Positions 8,131 through 16,659 of a stretch of 39,332 nt of DNA are shown piece by piece (positions within the stretch are counted from its first letter, which is position 1; every line of letters begins with the position of its first letter). The position numbers were made by a program, and so were the translations under genes. Below the pieces are notes generated by a model. It made no database searches, had not been told where the DNA came from, and saw only the letters and a list, made by a program, of their open reading frames with translations. This DNA is from Bacteroidales bacterium UBA1458 (GTDB lineage: Bacteria > Bacteroidota > Bacteroidia > Bacteroidales > VadinHA17). Where the stretch lies: positions 30,141-69,472 of the forward strand of contig DCSU01000158.1 of NCBI GenBank assembly GCA_002325785.1, written 5' to 3'.

Positions 8131-9393
8131 TTACATATGCCATTCGCCTCGCATAGGCTGGTCGATCAATTTATTTGCCGCATCATCACCGACAAAGAGC
8201 TGGTTCACCGGATCAAACCTGAGGTTTCTGCCCAGGCGTAGTGCAACGACACCCATGTTTACTATAGTGCATGACCTGTGCCCGTTCGTCTCGTTTAGGG
8301 CAAAGGGTTTTCTTGTCCTTACCGACTCTGAGAAAAGGGTTACCTGGGGTGCAGGGTCAGGAAGGTCATTTACCAGGTCAGCCAGATTGGGTATGTCGGA
8401 GACAAAGCCCTTGAATATCTTGCCTGACGGCCCTTCAATGTATGCAGCATCCTTATCGCGGTTTTCACCGTCGAGTATAATGCTGCACCCGTCGTCATAG
8501 GTGTAGGTTATCCGTCTCCATGACCCGACAGCGTCATAATGCTGCTGAGGTGCATCGATTTCCACAGCAACGGGGCTGGTATCATCCTTGCCCAACATGT
8601 ATTGCACAGGGTCAATATAATGCTGGCCCATATCTCCAAGACCTCCTCCGTCATAATCCCAGTATCCGCGGAAGTTCTCATGGACCCTCATCTTGTTATA
8701 TGGTTTGAAGGGTGCAGGCCCGAGCCACATATCATAGTCAAGGTCCGAAGGCACCGGCTGGGGTTCCAGGTCAGTCAGCCCGCTCCAGTAGAACTTCCAG
8801 TCATAGCCTGTGATGCCGCTGATGGTCACCTTCAGTGGCCAGCCCAACACCCCGCTGTCTATAATCTTTTTAAGAGGCATTACGGTGGTGCCGAGGCCAT
8901 AGAACTGGCCGCTGAACCTGAACCAGGTGTTGAGCCTGAACATCCTTCCGTTCGCCTTCACCGCCTCAACAAGCCTCTTCCCCTCGCCAATGGTGCGTGT
9001 CATGGGCTTCTCGCACCATATATCCTTTCCCGCTTCTGCGGCCATCCGGGCAATTATGCCGTGCCAGTGAGGCGGAGTGGCAATGTGTACAATATCGATG
9101 TCAGGCCTGGATATGAGCTCCCGGAAGTCGTGATACCCTGTCACTCCCTTCCCGGCCCTGTCCAGTGCCCTCCTGAGATGAGCCGAGTCAACATCACATA
9201 CTGCCAGGAGACGGGTGTTCTCGTACCCGAAATGGCCGAGGCCCATTCCTCCGACACCGATTATCCCCTTGGTAAGCTGATCACTGGGTGCCAGATATCC
9301 ACTGCCGCCAAGAACGTGACGGGGAATGAGCGTTAGACCGAGTCCGGCAGCCGTGCTTCTGGCAATGAACCTGCGTCTTCCTGTTTTTTCCAT
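8131..9393 (-). CDS. Tat-exported Gfo/Idh/MocA family oxidoreductase
   Basis: A 420-residue NAD(P)-dependent sugar oxidoreductase. The N-terminus has a twin-arginine signal (GRRRFIARSTAAGLGLTLIP), so the folded, cofactor-loaded protein is expected in the periplasm. The Rossmann motif GVGGMG is near 46-51, followed by LLAVCDVD. The family motif EKPMTRT is near 130, and the substrate/catalytic region GGGLGDMGQHYIDPVQ is near 255-270. It is the first gene of a two-gene operon with the DUF1080 protein. Related pairs oxidise the C3 hydroxyl of glycosides before cleavage, and that is the likely role here. It diverges from the GH20-like gene across a 104-bp spacer. Confidence 0.9.
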   Translation of the reverse strand: MEKTGRRRFIARSTAAGLGLTLIPRHVLGGSGYLAPSDQLTKGIIGVGGMGLGHFGYENTRLLAVCDVDSAHLRRALDRAGKGVTGYHDFRELISRPDIDIVHIATPPHWHGIIARMAAEAGKDIWCEKPMTRTIGEGKRLVEAVKANGRMFRLNTWFRFSGQFYGLGTTVMPLKKIIDSGVLGWPLKVTISGITGYDWKFYWSGLTDLEPQPVPSDLDYDMWLGPAPFKPYNKMRVHENFRGYWDYDGGGLGDMGQHYIDPVQYMLGKDDTSPVAVEIDAPQQHYDAVGSWRRITYTYDDGCSIILDGENRDKDAAYIEGPSGKIFKGFVSDIPNLADLVNDLPDPAPQVTLFSESVRTRKPFALNETNGHRSCTIVNMGVVALRLGRNLRFDPVNQLFVGDDAANKLIDQPMRGEWHM

Positions 9394-9446
9394 ATTATTA
9401 GGTTGTTTGAAAATTCAGTCTCTGTAAATATAGAGAATTTGACTAA

Positions 9447-9462
9447 ATTGTCCGGTGACAAT
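9447..9462. promoter_or_regulatory. Inverted repeat in the divergent carbohydrate promoter region
   Basis: The sequence ATTGTC-CGGT-GACAAT is a perfect 6-bp inverted repeat around a 4-bp spacer. It sits nearly midway between the divergent starts of the oxidoreductase (9393) and the GH20-like gene (9498). On the minus strand a near-consensus -7 box (TATATTTA, positions 9432-9425) places it over the -33 region. It may be an operator; no regulator gene lies beside it. The symmetry is seen directly; the function is inferred. Confidence 0.4.
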
Positions 9463-9497
9463 AATCTCCTTAAGGATAACCTTATAAAAAAACACCC

Positions 9498-10601
9498 ATG
9501 AAAACATTTATGTCGTTTATTGCACTGTTGCTTCTGCTGGCACCGGTCAAGGCAGCGGAGGAGGAGTTTCCGGTGCTGGGTCTCTGTATCTCGGCACCCG
9601 AACCGGAGTTTGTTAAGGAGTTTGACAAATTTATCCGGGAAGAGCTGGCTCCACTAGGGATAAACACCCTGGTACTGAGGGTCGACTGGAACTTTGAATA
9701 TACCTCGCACCCGGAGCTGAGAGGCGATAATCCTCTATCGGAAAAGGATATTAAACTGCTTGTCAGCACCTGCAGAGCATTAAATATCAATCTCATCCCC
9801 CAAATTAATCTTCTCGGCCACCAGTCGTGGGCAACAAAGACCGGCAAGCTTCTCGAGGTCTATCCTCAGTTCGACGAAACACCGTGGGTACAGATGCCGG
9901 AGGAATACAAGTGGCCCAATGATGACGGTCTGTACTGCAAGAGTTACTGTCCGCTGCACCCGGAGGTACATGATGTGGTGCTGAAGGTCGTGGGCGAGCT
10001 TGTGGATGTCTTTGAGGCCACCTCTTTCCACGCGGGAATGGATGAGGTTTTTTACATTGGCGACAGTAAGTGTCCCAGGTGCTCCGGCAGGGACAATGCT
10101 GAGCTTTTTGCCGGGGAGGTAAACCTGATCCGGAATTTCCTGGCCGGCAAGGGGTGCGAGTTGTGGATTTGGGGCGACAGGCTCATTGACGGCAAGACCA
10201 CAGGCTACGGCATGTGGGAAGCAAGCATGAATAACACCCACAGGGCCATTGACATGATAAGCAAGGATGTGGTCATATGTGACTGGCATTATGAGAGGCC
10301 TGATCTGACTGCGGTGATGTTCGCACTGAAAGGCTTCACGGTTCTGACGTGCCCGTGGCGCACCCCGGAGGTAGCCCTGAAGCAGCTTGACAACACCCGT
10401 ATGTTTATCTCAACAGCCAATAAGGTCACGAGAGAGAGGTATGCAGGGATCCTTCAGACGGAATGGGGCAACGCGGAAAATTTCGTGAACGACTTCAGGG
10501 AAATAAGCAAGAATGGCGCTGCGCCTCAGGGAAAAGAGAAGAGTGCGGCCAACACATTCTATCTTCTGACCAGGGCGATTGCCGGCAACCGCAAAGAGTA
10601 G
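9498..10601 (+). CDS. Exported GH20-like glycoside hydrolase (beta-N-acetylhexosaminidase-like)
   Basis: A 367-residue exported protein, signal peptide 1-19 (cut near VKA-A). It appears to be a bare TIM-barrel of the GH20 type: a LVLRVDWNFEY strand, IPQINLLGHQSW, then the catalytic region HAGMDEV with H178, D182 and E183, matching the GH20 His-x-Gly-x-Asp-Glu signature. It ends near 367 without the usual N-terminal GH20b domain, so it is short for the family. CKSYC and CPRC pairs are also visible. It would release terminal GlcNAc or GalNAc, which fits the nearby sulfatase, transporter and ROK kinase. It could be a diverged GH20 relative with another hexosamine substrate. Confidence 0.75.
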   Translation: MKTFMSFIALLLLLAPVKAAEEEFPVLGLCISAPEPEFVKEFDKFIREELAPLGINTLVLRVDWNFEYTSHPELRGDNPLSEKDIKLLVSTCRALNINLIPQINLLGHQSWATKTGKLLEVYPQFDETPWVQMPEEYKWPNDDGLYCKSYCPLHPEVHDVVLKVVGELVDVFEATSFHAGMDEVFYIGDSKCPRCSGRDNAELFAGEVNLIRNFLAGKGCELWIWGDRLIDGKTTGYGMWEASMNNTHRAIDMISKDVVICDWHYERPDLTAVMFALKGFTVLTCPWRTPEVALKQLDNTRMFISTANKVTRERYAGILQTEWGNAENFVNDFREISKNGAAPQGKEKSAANTFYLLTRAIAGNRKE

Positions 10602-10615
10602 AAGGGTCTACTCTT
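10594..10615. terminator. Hairpin shared by two convergent stop codons
   Basis: AAGAGTAGA and TCTACTCTT pair perfectly over 9 bp around an AGGG loop. The stop codon of the GH20-like gene (10599-10601) and that of the sulfatase (10608-10610) lie in opposite arms. Only 6 bp separate the two genes, so this is the only room for a terminator. There is no long T-run, so termination strength is doubtful. Confidence 0.45.
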
Positions 10616-12134
10616 CTTCAGTAACACTATACTGTTTCCTGAGGCCGTCAAGACGCTTCCTGAGATCTTTCTCAATCCTGTCATAAGCGGAGTCATCAAT
10701 GAGGTTGCTCATCTCATGAGGGTCAATGCTGAGGTCATACAGCTCCCAGCGGTCTATATCATTGTAAAAATGAATGAGCTTGTACCTGTCGGTTCTGATT
10801 CCGTAATGTCTTTTAACCGCATGCTCGGCGGGGTACTCATAGTAATGGTAGTAAAGGGCATCACGCCATCCTTTCGTTTTTGATCCTCTGAGCAGTGGCA
10901 CAAGAGATACCCCCTGCATTTCTTTCGGCGGCGTGACGCCAGCCAGTTCCAGGAAGGTGGGCGCAAAATCAATATTCTGGACCATCTGGTCAATATCTCC
11001 GTGGGCAGTCAGACCCTCCGGCAACCGCATCATAAGGGGAGTTCTGAATGACTCCTCATACATGAACCGTTTGTCAAACCAGCCATGTTCGCCAAGATAA
11101 AAGCCCTGGTCTGATGTATAGACCACCAGGGTATTTTTCTGCAGACCCTCTGATTCGAGGTAATCGAGCAGGCGTCCCGTGTTGCGGTCAACTGACTGTA
11201 TCGTACGGAGGTAATCAGTCAGATACCTGTTGAGTTTATACAACGCCAGTGAGTCGCCTGCCGGGGGGTTGGAGTTATAAGCCCTGCTGATACTGTCATA
11301 CTCTCTCAGCCAGGCTTTGCGCTGCTCCGGGCTAAGGCGGTGATTGACATACCAGAGATAGTCTTTTTCAGACTGTGACAGTGAGTCGCCGTCAGCGCCG
11401 GTGATCTTGAGATCATATGACATGCGCATATCCTTCATGACACTCATCTCCTGCTCAGCGGCAGCCTGTCTCCCCTGGTATGTGTCGAAGAAGGTCTCCG
11501 GCACCGGGAATACCGTTCCGTCATAAAGGTCGAAGTCGGCCGTATCAGGCATCCAGTTGCGGTGAGGAGCCTTGTGATGGACCAGCAGGCAGAAGGGTTT
11601 ATCCCTGTCGCGCTTCTCCATCCAGTCTAAAGCCATGTCGGTAATTATGGTGGTGGCATATCCCGGCACCCTGTATGTACGTCCCATCTCAATGAAGTCG
11701 GGGTTATAATAGCTCCCCTGTCCGGGTAAAATATTCCAGTAGTCAAAGCCGGTTGGCTCGCTCTTCAGGTGCCACTTGCCGATCAGAGCAGTCTGGTATC
11801 CGGCTTGCTGAAGCAGTTTCGGGAAGGTCACCTGGGAGCTGTCAAACCTGTGCCTGTTGTCAATGTGTCCATTGATGTGGCTGTGTTTTCCCGTCAGCAG
11901 CGCCGCCCTGCTGGGAGCGCAGATGGAGTTGCAGACGAAGCTGTTGCGGAAGATTATACCCTCATCGGCAATGCGGTCGAGGTTTGGGGTGTTGTTGATC
12001 TCACTGCCGTATGCGCCTACAGCCTGGTATGCATGATCATCGGTCATGATGAAGATGATATTCGGACGCAGAGGCTCCTGCCTGGTGCACGACCAGAGCA
12101 AAAGAAGCAAAGTCGGAAGAACTAAATGCCTCAT
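10608..12134 (-). CDS. Lipoprotein sulfatase, type S1 (formylglycine-dependent)
   Basis: A 508-residue sulfatase. The N-terminus is a lipoprotein signal with lipobox LLWSC (C16). The metal site starts at D32-D33 in FIMTDD. The formylglycine motif is CAPSR at residues 72-76, so Cys72 is converted by an anaerobic (anSME) maturase that is not in this window. ALIGKWHL follows near 140, and a C-terminal subdomain with HYYEYPAEHAVKRHYG and WELYDLSIDPHEMSNL is typical of S1 members acting on GlcNAc or hexosamine sulfates. It is the last gene of the ROK-MFS-sulfatase operon, 66 bp after the transporter. The exact sulfate position cut is not known, though GlcNAc-6-sulfate would fit the context. Confidence 0.93.
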   Translation of the reverse strand: MRHLVLPTLLLLLWSCTRQEPLRPNIIFIMTDDHAYQAVGAYGSEINNTPNLDRIADEGIIFRNSFVCNSICAPSRAALLTGKHSHINGHIDNRHRFDSSQVTFPKLLQQAGYQTALIGKWHLKSEPTGFDYWNILPGQGSYYNPDFIEMGRTYRVPGYATTIITDMALDWMEKRDRDKPFCLLVHHKAPHRNWMPDTADFDLYDGTVFPVPETFFDTYQGRQAAAEQEMSVMKDMRMSYDLKITGADGDSLSQSEKDYLWYVNHRLSPEQRKAWLREYDSISRAYNSNPPAGDSLALYKLNRYLTDYLRTIQSVDRNTGRLLDYLESEGLQKNTLVVYTSDQGFYLGEHGWFDKRFMYEESFRTPLMMRLPEGLTAHGDIDQMVQNIDFAPTFLELAGVTPPKEMQGVSLVPLLRGSKTKGWRDALYYHYYEYPAEHAVKRHYGIRTDRYKLIHFYNDIDRWELYDLSIDPHEMSNLIDDSAYDRIEKDLRKRLDGLRKQYSVTEEE

Positions 12135-12200
12135 GATTAATGTATTGATTTAAGTAACCTGACTTCTGCCACAACCTGCAGGAGCCTTATCCGGCAACTG

Positions 12201-13367
12201 TCAGATAGTAACTATCTTTTTCCTGATAATTATCCATGCAACTATCAGCAGGTAAGCGGCGCAAAGCAGCAGGACCCCCATTCCCGGCACCACTCCAAGC
12301 GAGTCGCTCACCAGTCCCATCACCGGAGGAATCAGTGCCCCTCCGGAAATTGCCATCATCATGAGCCCCGAGATCTCGTTGCTTCTTTCCGGGTATCTCT
12401 GTACCGTAAGTGAGTAGACCAGGGGGAAGATGTTAGCCACGCCCAGTCCGATAATGAACACCAGTGCCCAGGCGGCACCCTTTGATGGTATGACCAGTAT
12501 GAGGAAGATGGAAATGATAGAGAGGATGGCACTGTAAAGCAGTCCTTTGGTCGATGAGAGCCTGGTCAGGATCAGCGCTCCAACGAAGGTACCCAGCATA
12601 CGGCCGAAGAAATAAACACTGCGACCCGACTGGGCTGCCACCTCTTCAATACCGAATCTGGTTGTTAGGTACTTGCCGGAAAAGTAGTTGAATCCCACGT
12701 CTATGCCCACCACCAGGAAGATGGATATGACCATCATGAGGACATAGGAATTTCCAAGCAGCCTGAAGGCAGAAGCCATTGAGGCCTTCTCCCCTGTCAC
12801 AGCAGTCTCTTCAACCTTCACTGTACTGAGCCATAGGACGCTGAGGAAGGAAATGATGCCATAAACGAGAAACAGCAGCTTCCAGTCGCCAAAGCGGCTT
12901 GCAAACAGTGCAGCCAGGGGTGCGGCTATCATTGAACCTATGGCCTTTATGAACTGCGAGAAACTGAGGAAGCTTGAGGCTCTCCTCCCTGGCACTACAT
13001 CAACGAGCAGGGGATTTGCAGAGACCTGGACTATGGTGTTGCCAATGCCCAGCAATGCAAAGCCGGCGATGACGGTAATGAAATTATAAAAGAAGTAAGG
13101 TATGAACAGACCTATACCGGTGATGGCCATGCCTGTGTTAAGCATCACTTTCTTTCCTACCCGCGCCTGAAGGATACCTACAGGTACTGAGAGAAGGAAG
13201 AACCATATGAAAGCCGCGAAAGGTATGAGCCCGAGTATGAAATCGCTCAGCCCGAGATCGCCGGCCACACGGTCCTTGCCTATTCCCACAAGGTCAACAA
13301 AACTCATCACGAAGAAAGAGAGGAGCACCGGCACTACCAGTCTCATCTCGATTTTTTTCTCATTCAT
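12201..13367 (-). CDS. MFS sugar transporter, FHS-like
   Basis: A 388-residue membrane protein with about 12 hydrophobic segments. The stretch GIGNTIVQVSANPLLVD near residue 112 resembles the signature of the fucose/galactose/glucose:H+ symporter branch of the MFS, to which the NagP GlcNAc permeases belong. It has a short N-terminal tail (MNEKKIEMR) and a basic C-terminus (IIRKKIVTI). It is 19 bp downstream of the ROK kinase gene and upstream of the sulfatase, which supports uptake of a monosaccharide such as GlcNAc released outside the membrane. The substrate is inferred from neighbours only. Confidence 0.85.
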   Translation of the reverse strand: MNEKKIEMRLVVPVLLSFFVMSFVDLVGIGKDRVAGDLGLSDFILGLIPFAAFIWFFLLSVPVGILQARVGKKVMLNTGMAITGIGLFIPYFFYNFITVIAGFALLGIGNTIVQVSANPLLVDVVPGRRASSFLSFSQFIKAIGSMIAAPLAALFASRFGDWKLLFLVYGIISFLSVLWLSTVKVEETAVTGEKASMASAFRLLGNSYVLMMVISIFLVVGIDVGFNYFSGKYLTTRFGIEEVAAQSGRSVYFFGRMLGTFVGALILTRLSSTKGLLYSAILSIISIFLILVIPSKGAAWALVFIIGLGVANIFPLVYSLTVQRYPERSNEISGLMMMAISGGALIPPVMGLVSDSLGVVPGMGVLLLCAAYLLIVAWIIIRKKIVTI

Positions 13368-13386
13368 TTTTTCAGGTTGTTCAGTC

Positions 13387-14331
13387 TTACATTAAAGGAA
13401 GCGCAGGTTGCACTGCCTTCCAGAATCCTTCATCGAAAAGATAGGCGCTGCCCATCAGTGCGGCATCCTCCTTTAGTTCGGAAATGGTAACCGATGTACG
13501 GCACCCGGCCTTTCCCAGTTCATTTTCGAAAGAGGGTCCGAAAAGGGTCCAGGCATGGGAGATATTACCGCCTATCACCAGAATTTCTGCCTCGAATCTT
13601 TTCAGCCACGGAGCGAGAAAGGCTCCCAGGCTTGTTCCGAACTCAGTGAAGAGGTCAAGCACCTCCGGCAGGCGTTCTGCCTCGCCAGCCACCTCCTTCA
13701 CCCCGGCAGCCTCTCGTCCGGTCACCTCAACGAACCTGGAGGTGAACCATCGGGTTGAGAAATAGTCGTCAGCAATGCCATTACCAAATGGAAGGTGGTA
13801 AACGCATCCCATCTTCGGCACCCTGTTTCCCTCAACCACTGGTATGCGGTCATCCAGGAAGGCTGAACCGAAACCGGTTCCGAGTGTAATCGCCATCATC
13901 TTCCGGCTGCCGGCTGCTTTTCCTGCCCATGCTTCACCTACAGCGAAAGAACTGGCATCATTCATAAACCTCACCCTGCAGTCGCATGGCAGTCCAAGCC
14001 GTGAACTCACAGCTTTCCCCACGTTGACGCCATAGAGTTTTTCATACTTGGGCACCCCCCTGATGAGGCAGATCCCTTTGACATAGTCGAAAGGTCCAGG
14101 CATTGCGAATCCTATCCCCCGAAGATTGAATATCTGTATTCCCCTCAGTACTCTTTTCAGGGTGTCAGTCCAGACAGTCAGTATCTCGTCGGCTTCCGCC
14201 TTGTTGTCCACCGTACTTTCCGCACGTGAGCCGCTGATGATCCTGTGACCGTCCATATCAACCGCCACGGCGGTGATATGGCTGCCACCGATGTCTACGC
14301 CTATGGCAATATTCTGAAGTGAAGTACTCAT
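13387..14331 (-). CDS. ROK family sugar kinase
   Basis: A 314-residue ROK protein without an N-terminal DNA-binding domain, so a kinase rather than a repressor. The ATP-phosphate motif GVDIGGSHIT is near 12-21, then FAMPGPFDY near 90, the catalytic Asp in RFMNDASSFAVGEAW near 124-130, TLGTGFGSA near 150 and VIGGNISHAW near 255. The usual Cys-rich zinc motif (CxCGxxGC) is absent; GCVYHLPFGNGIADDYFS stands in its place, as in several Bacteroidota ROK proteins. It probably phosphorylates the sugar brought in by the adjacent transporter (GlcNAc or glucose). It is first in the ROK-MFS-sulfatase operon and diverges from malic enzyme. Confidence 0.88.
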   Translation of the reverse strand: MSTSLQNIAIGVDIGGSHITAVAVDMDGHRIISGSRAESTVDNKAEADEILTVWTDTLKRVLRGIQIFNLRGIGFAMPGPFDYVKGICLIRGVPKYEKLYGVNVGKAVSSRLGLPCDCRVRFMNDASSFAVGEAWAGKAAGSRKMMAITLGTGFGSAFLDDRIPVVEGNRVPKMGCVYHLPFGNGIADDYFSTRWFTSRFVEVTGREAAGVKEVAGEAERLPEVLDLFTEFGTSLGAFLAPWLKRFEAEILVIGGNISHAWTLFGPSFENELGKAGCRTSVTISELKEDAALMGSAYLFDEGFWKAVQPALPLM

Positions 14332-14425
14332 TTTATGCTATCTGGAAATCCTTAATTTGTGGCAATGAAAATATCTATTTTCCCAAAGAGTGCAAAATGA
14401 ATTCACTTTTATATTCTCAAATTAG

Positions 14426-14457
14426 TTAGGAGCAATCTGATAATTATTATAAATTCG
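14426..14457 (+). promoter_or_regulatory. Possible promoter of malic enzyme
   Basis: TAAATTCG at 14450-14457 matches the Bacteroidota -7 consensus TAnnTTTG at all but one base. TTAG, one base from the -33 TTTG, lies 20 bp upstream. The start codon follows 51 bp downstream. The fit is imperfect, so this is only a candidate. Confidence 0.28.
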
Positions 14458-14508
14458 TAAGATTAATCCTAATCACAAGAACCAATCACAAACTAAATTC
14501 ATTTTATT

Positions 14509-15825
14509 ATGTCAAAGGCCACAAAGGAGGAAGCCCTCCTCTATCACAGCAGCGGGCGCAAGGGCAAGATAGAAGTAATCCCTACCAAGCCTTACTGTAC
14601 ACAGTCTGATCTGAGTCTTGCCTACACTCCCGGAGTTGCTTATCCCTGCCTGGAGATTGAGAAGAACCCTGATGATGCATATCTTTATACTGCCAAGGGT
14701 AATCTTGTGGCAGTCATCTCCAATGGCACAGCCGTTCTGGGGCTGGGCGACATCGGTACTCTGGCAGGTAAGCCGGTTATGGAAGGTAAAGGGCTGCTCT
14801 TCAAGGTTTTCGCTGATGTTGATGTATTTGATATTGAGGTTGATGAGAAGGATCCTGATAAGCTTATTGAGATCTGTGCAAAGATTGCCCCTACTTTTGG
14901 AGGGATCAATCTGGAGGATATCAAGGCTCCGGAGTGTTTTGAGGTGGAGACCAGGCTCAAGGAGATGCTTGACATCCCTGTATTTCATGACGACCAGCAT
15001 GGTACGGCAATCATCTCGGCAGCCGGGCTGCTGAGCGCCATTGACATCAGCGGAAAAAAACTTTCCGATATGAAGGTTGTCGTTTGTGGCGCCGGTGCAG
15101 CAGCCAACTCATGTACCCGCCTCTATGTGGCACTGGGTGTCAGGAGAGAAAATGTTGTCATGGTTGACAGCAAGGGGGTTATCAATACAAAAAGGACTGA
15201 TCTCAACAAATACAAGAAGGAGTGGATCACAAACCGGGATATAAACACCCTTGCAGAGGCTGTTAACGGTGCCGATCTGTTCCTGGGCCTGTCAGTTGCC
15301 AATATGCTTACCCGTGAGATGCTCAGTACTATGGCCCCTCATCCTATAGTCTTCGCCATGGCCAACCCCAATCCGGAGATAAGTTATGAAGACGCCATGG
15401 AAACCCGTGATGACCTGATCTTTGCCACCGGGCGGTCCGATTATCCCAACCAGATAAATAATGTGCTGGGATTCCCCTACATCTTCAGGGGAGCCCTTGA
15501 TGTCAGGGCAAAAACGATCAACGAGGAGATGAAACTTGCCGCAACGAGGGCTCTTGCTGCCCTGGCTAAAGAGCCTGTTCCTGAATCAGTGCTTAAGGCA
15601 TACGGTCTCGACAAACTGGAATTCGGCAGGGAATACATTATTCCCAAACCACTTGATCCCCGACTGATCTCAAGGGTTGCCTCAGCCGTGGCCATGGCTG
15701 CAGTAGAGACCGGAGTTGCAAGGTTGCAAATTGACGACTGGGATGCCTACAGGAAGTCACTTGAAAAACGAACCTCAGAGCATATCAACAGAATCTCGGA
15801 TATCTGTTGTCTGAGACACCCGTAA
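14509..15825 (+). CDS. Malic enzyme (oxaloacetate-decarboxylating malate dehydrogenase), short form
   Basis: A 438-residue cytosolic enzyme converting malate to pyruvate plus CO2 with NAD(P)+ reduction. Visible are the catalytic Tyr in SLAYTPGVAYP (near 38), the Lys region GLLFKVFADVDVFDIEVD (near 98), the metal ligands in NLEDIKAPECFEVE (near 130), FHDDQHGTAI (near 160) and the nucleotide motif VVCGAGAAANSC (near 193). It is the short bacterial form without the phosphotransacetylase domain fused in MaeB. Cofactor preference cannot be read safely. It appears monocistronic: divergent from the ROK gene and ended by a strong hairpin. It may feed pyruvate and reducing power into anaerobic metabolism, as may the carboxylase-like protein at 21085-22830. 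Confidence 0.96.
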   Translation: MSKATKEEALLYHSSGRKGKIEVIPTKPYCTQSDLSLAYTPGVAYPCLEIEKNPDDAYLYTAKGNLVAVISNGTAVLGLGDIGTLAGKPVMEGKGLLFKVFADVDVFDIEVDEKDPDKLIEICAKIAPTFGGINLEDIKAPECFEVETRLKEMLDIPVFHDDQHGTAIISAAGLLSAIDISGKKLSDMKVVVCGAGAAANSCTRLYVALGVRRENVVMVDSKGVINTKRTDLNKYKKEWITNRDINTLAEAVNGADLFLGLSVANMLTREMLSTMAPHPIVFAMANPNPEISYEDAMETRDDLIFATGRSDYPNQINNVLGFPYIFRGALDVRAKTINEEMKLAATRALAALAKEPVPESVLKAYGLDKLEFGREYIIPKPLDPRLISRVASAVAMAAVETGVARLQIDDWDAYRKSLEKRTSEHINRISDICCLRHP

Positions 15826-15828
15826 GGA

Positions 15829-15863
15829 AAAAGGGCCGGCAGCAACTGTATGCCGGCCCTTTT
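15829..15863. terminator. Strong bidirectional intrinsic terminator
   Basis: AAAAGGGCCGGCA pairs perfectly with TGCCGGCCCTTTT over 13 bp, loop GCAACTGTA. A T-rich run follows on the plus strand (CTTTTATT), and on the minus strand the arm ends CCCTTTTTCC. It lies 3 bp after the malic enzyme stop and downstream of the convergent cytidylate-kinase-like gene, so it can end transcripts from both sides. Confidence 0.9.
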
Positions 15864-15924
15864 ATTACCCTCCTCACATATTTGCCAACCAACCGTGCCC
15901 AAACTCTTAGAAAACACGGTATTA

Positions 15925-16659
15925 TCATTTCAGTTTAATGCCGAGCTTCGACTCGTACATGGTCATAATCATTGACGAGATCTGCTCAATGGAAAAACTG
16001 CTCCTGTTAAATGTCACATCGAAGAGATGGTCAATTGAGAGAGGTTTTTTCTCAAGGAAATCGATTAGCAGCTTATGCCGCTTCTCGTCTGTCTGAAGAG
16101 TGTATTCCTCAGCCTTTTCTATAATCATACCCTTCTTGCTCATCACGTTACGGACCCTCCAGTACAATGGAGCCACCAGCCTGACATGAAGGGCATTAGC
16201 CATATCGTGTGTAATAGCTACGCCACCCCTCCCAATTATAACTGCATAACCGTCACGTGCTATTGAATGTACCACCTCCCTGATAGCTTTCTTGACCGAG
16301 CTGTCAGTCACAAAAGAGCCCGAGAAGGCCATTATCATCTGAGATATATCGGTCATGCCCAAACCCTGGTAGTAGGTCTCAACACGCTGCGCGTCAGTCT
16401 TCAGTTCATAGGCGGCATGATAGATGATATCCTTGTCTACCCACTTCCATCTGTTTGTGTTGTACCTGAGGTTAAGTTGCGCCACGAGCTCCGCGGCAAC
16501 TTCCCTCCCGTCACACCCTGTCAGACGTGAGATGGTAATAACCGGACCGGTCTGATCAACTGGCCTGCCAAGCATTTCAGCCCTGTAGCGCGTATCGAAA
16601 TAATCGAATATCTTTTTCACGGCCAAGACACTAACTGCCGCAGCCGTGACCAGTGTCAC
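15925..16659 (-). CDS. Cytidylate-kinase-like P-loop protein
   Basis: A 244-residue protein of the cytidylate-kinase-like family (PF13189-type). PVITISRLTGCDGREVAAEL near 37-56 is the P-loop region, in which the Walker-A Lys of true kinases is replaced by Arg, as is usual in this family. WKWVDKDIIYHAAYEL, a helical region with SFVTDSSVKKAIREVV, VIIGRGGVAIT near 143 and HVRLVAPLYWRVRNVM follow. The substrate is not established; these proteins often sit apart from nucleotide genes. The start is uncertain: the reading frame opens with GTG at 16659, giving a hydrophobic N-terminus (MTLVTAAAVSVLAV). GTG at 16620 (encoding MKKIFDYFDTRY) or ATG at 16575 (MLGRP) are alternatives. It is convergent with malic enzyme. 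Confidence 0.8.
   Translation of the reverse strand: MTLVTAAAVSVLAVKKIFDYFDTRYRAEMLGRPVDQTGPVITISRLTGCDGREVAAELVAQLNLRYNTNRWKWVDKDIIYHAAYELKTDAQRVETYYQGLGMTDISQMIMAFSGSFVTDSSVKKAIREVVHSIARDGYAVIIGRGGVAITHDMANALHVRLVAPLYWRVRNVMSKKGMIIEKAEEYTLQTDEKRHKLLIDFLEKKPLSIDHLFDVTFNRSSFSIEQISSMIMTMYESKLGIKLK

Noticed and set aside
8539..9336. Long plus-strand frame of 265 codons
   Set aside because: It lies entirely opposite the oxidoreductase gene, which has clear family motifs. The product is rich in unlikely residue runs and reads as antisense shadow.
14394..14505. Separated inverted repeat AAAATGAATT / AATTCATTTT upstream of malic enzyme
   Set aside because: The arms are AT-rich and 92 bp apart, and the proposed transcript would not include the left arm, so chance is likely.
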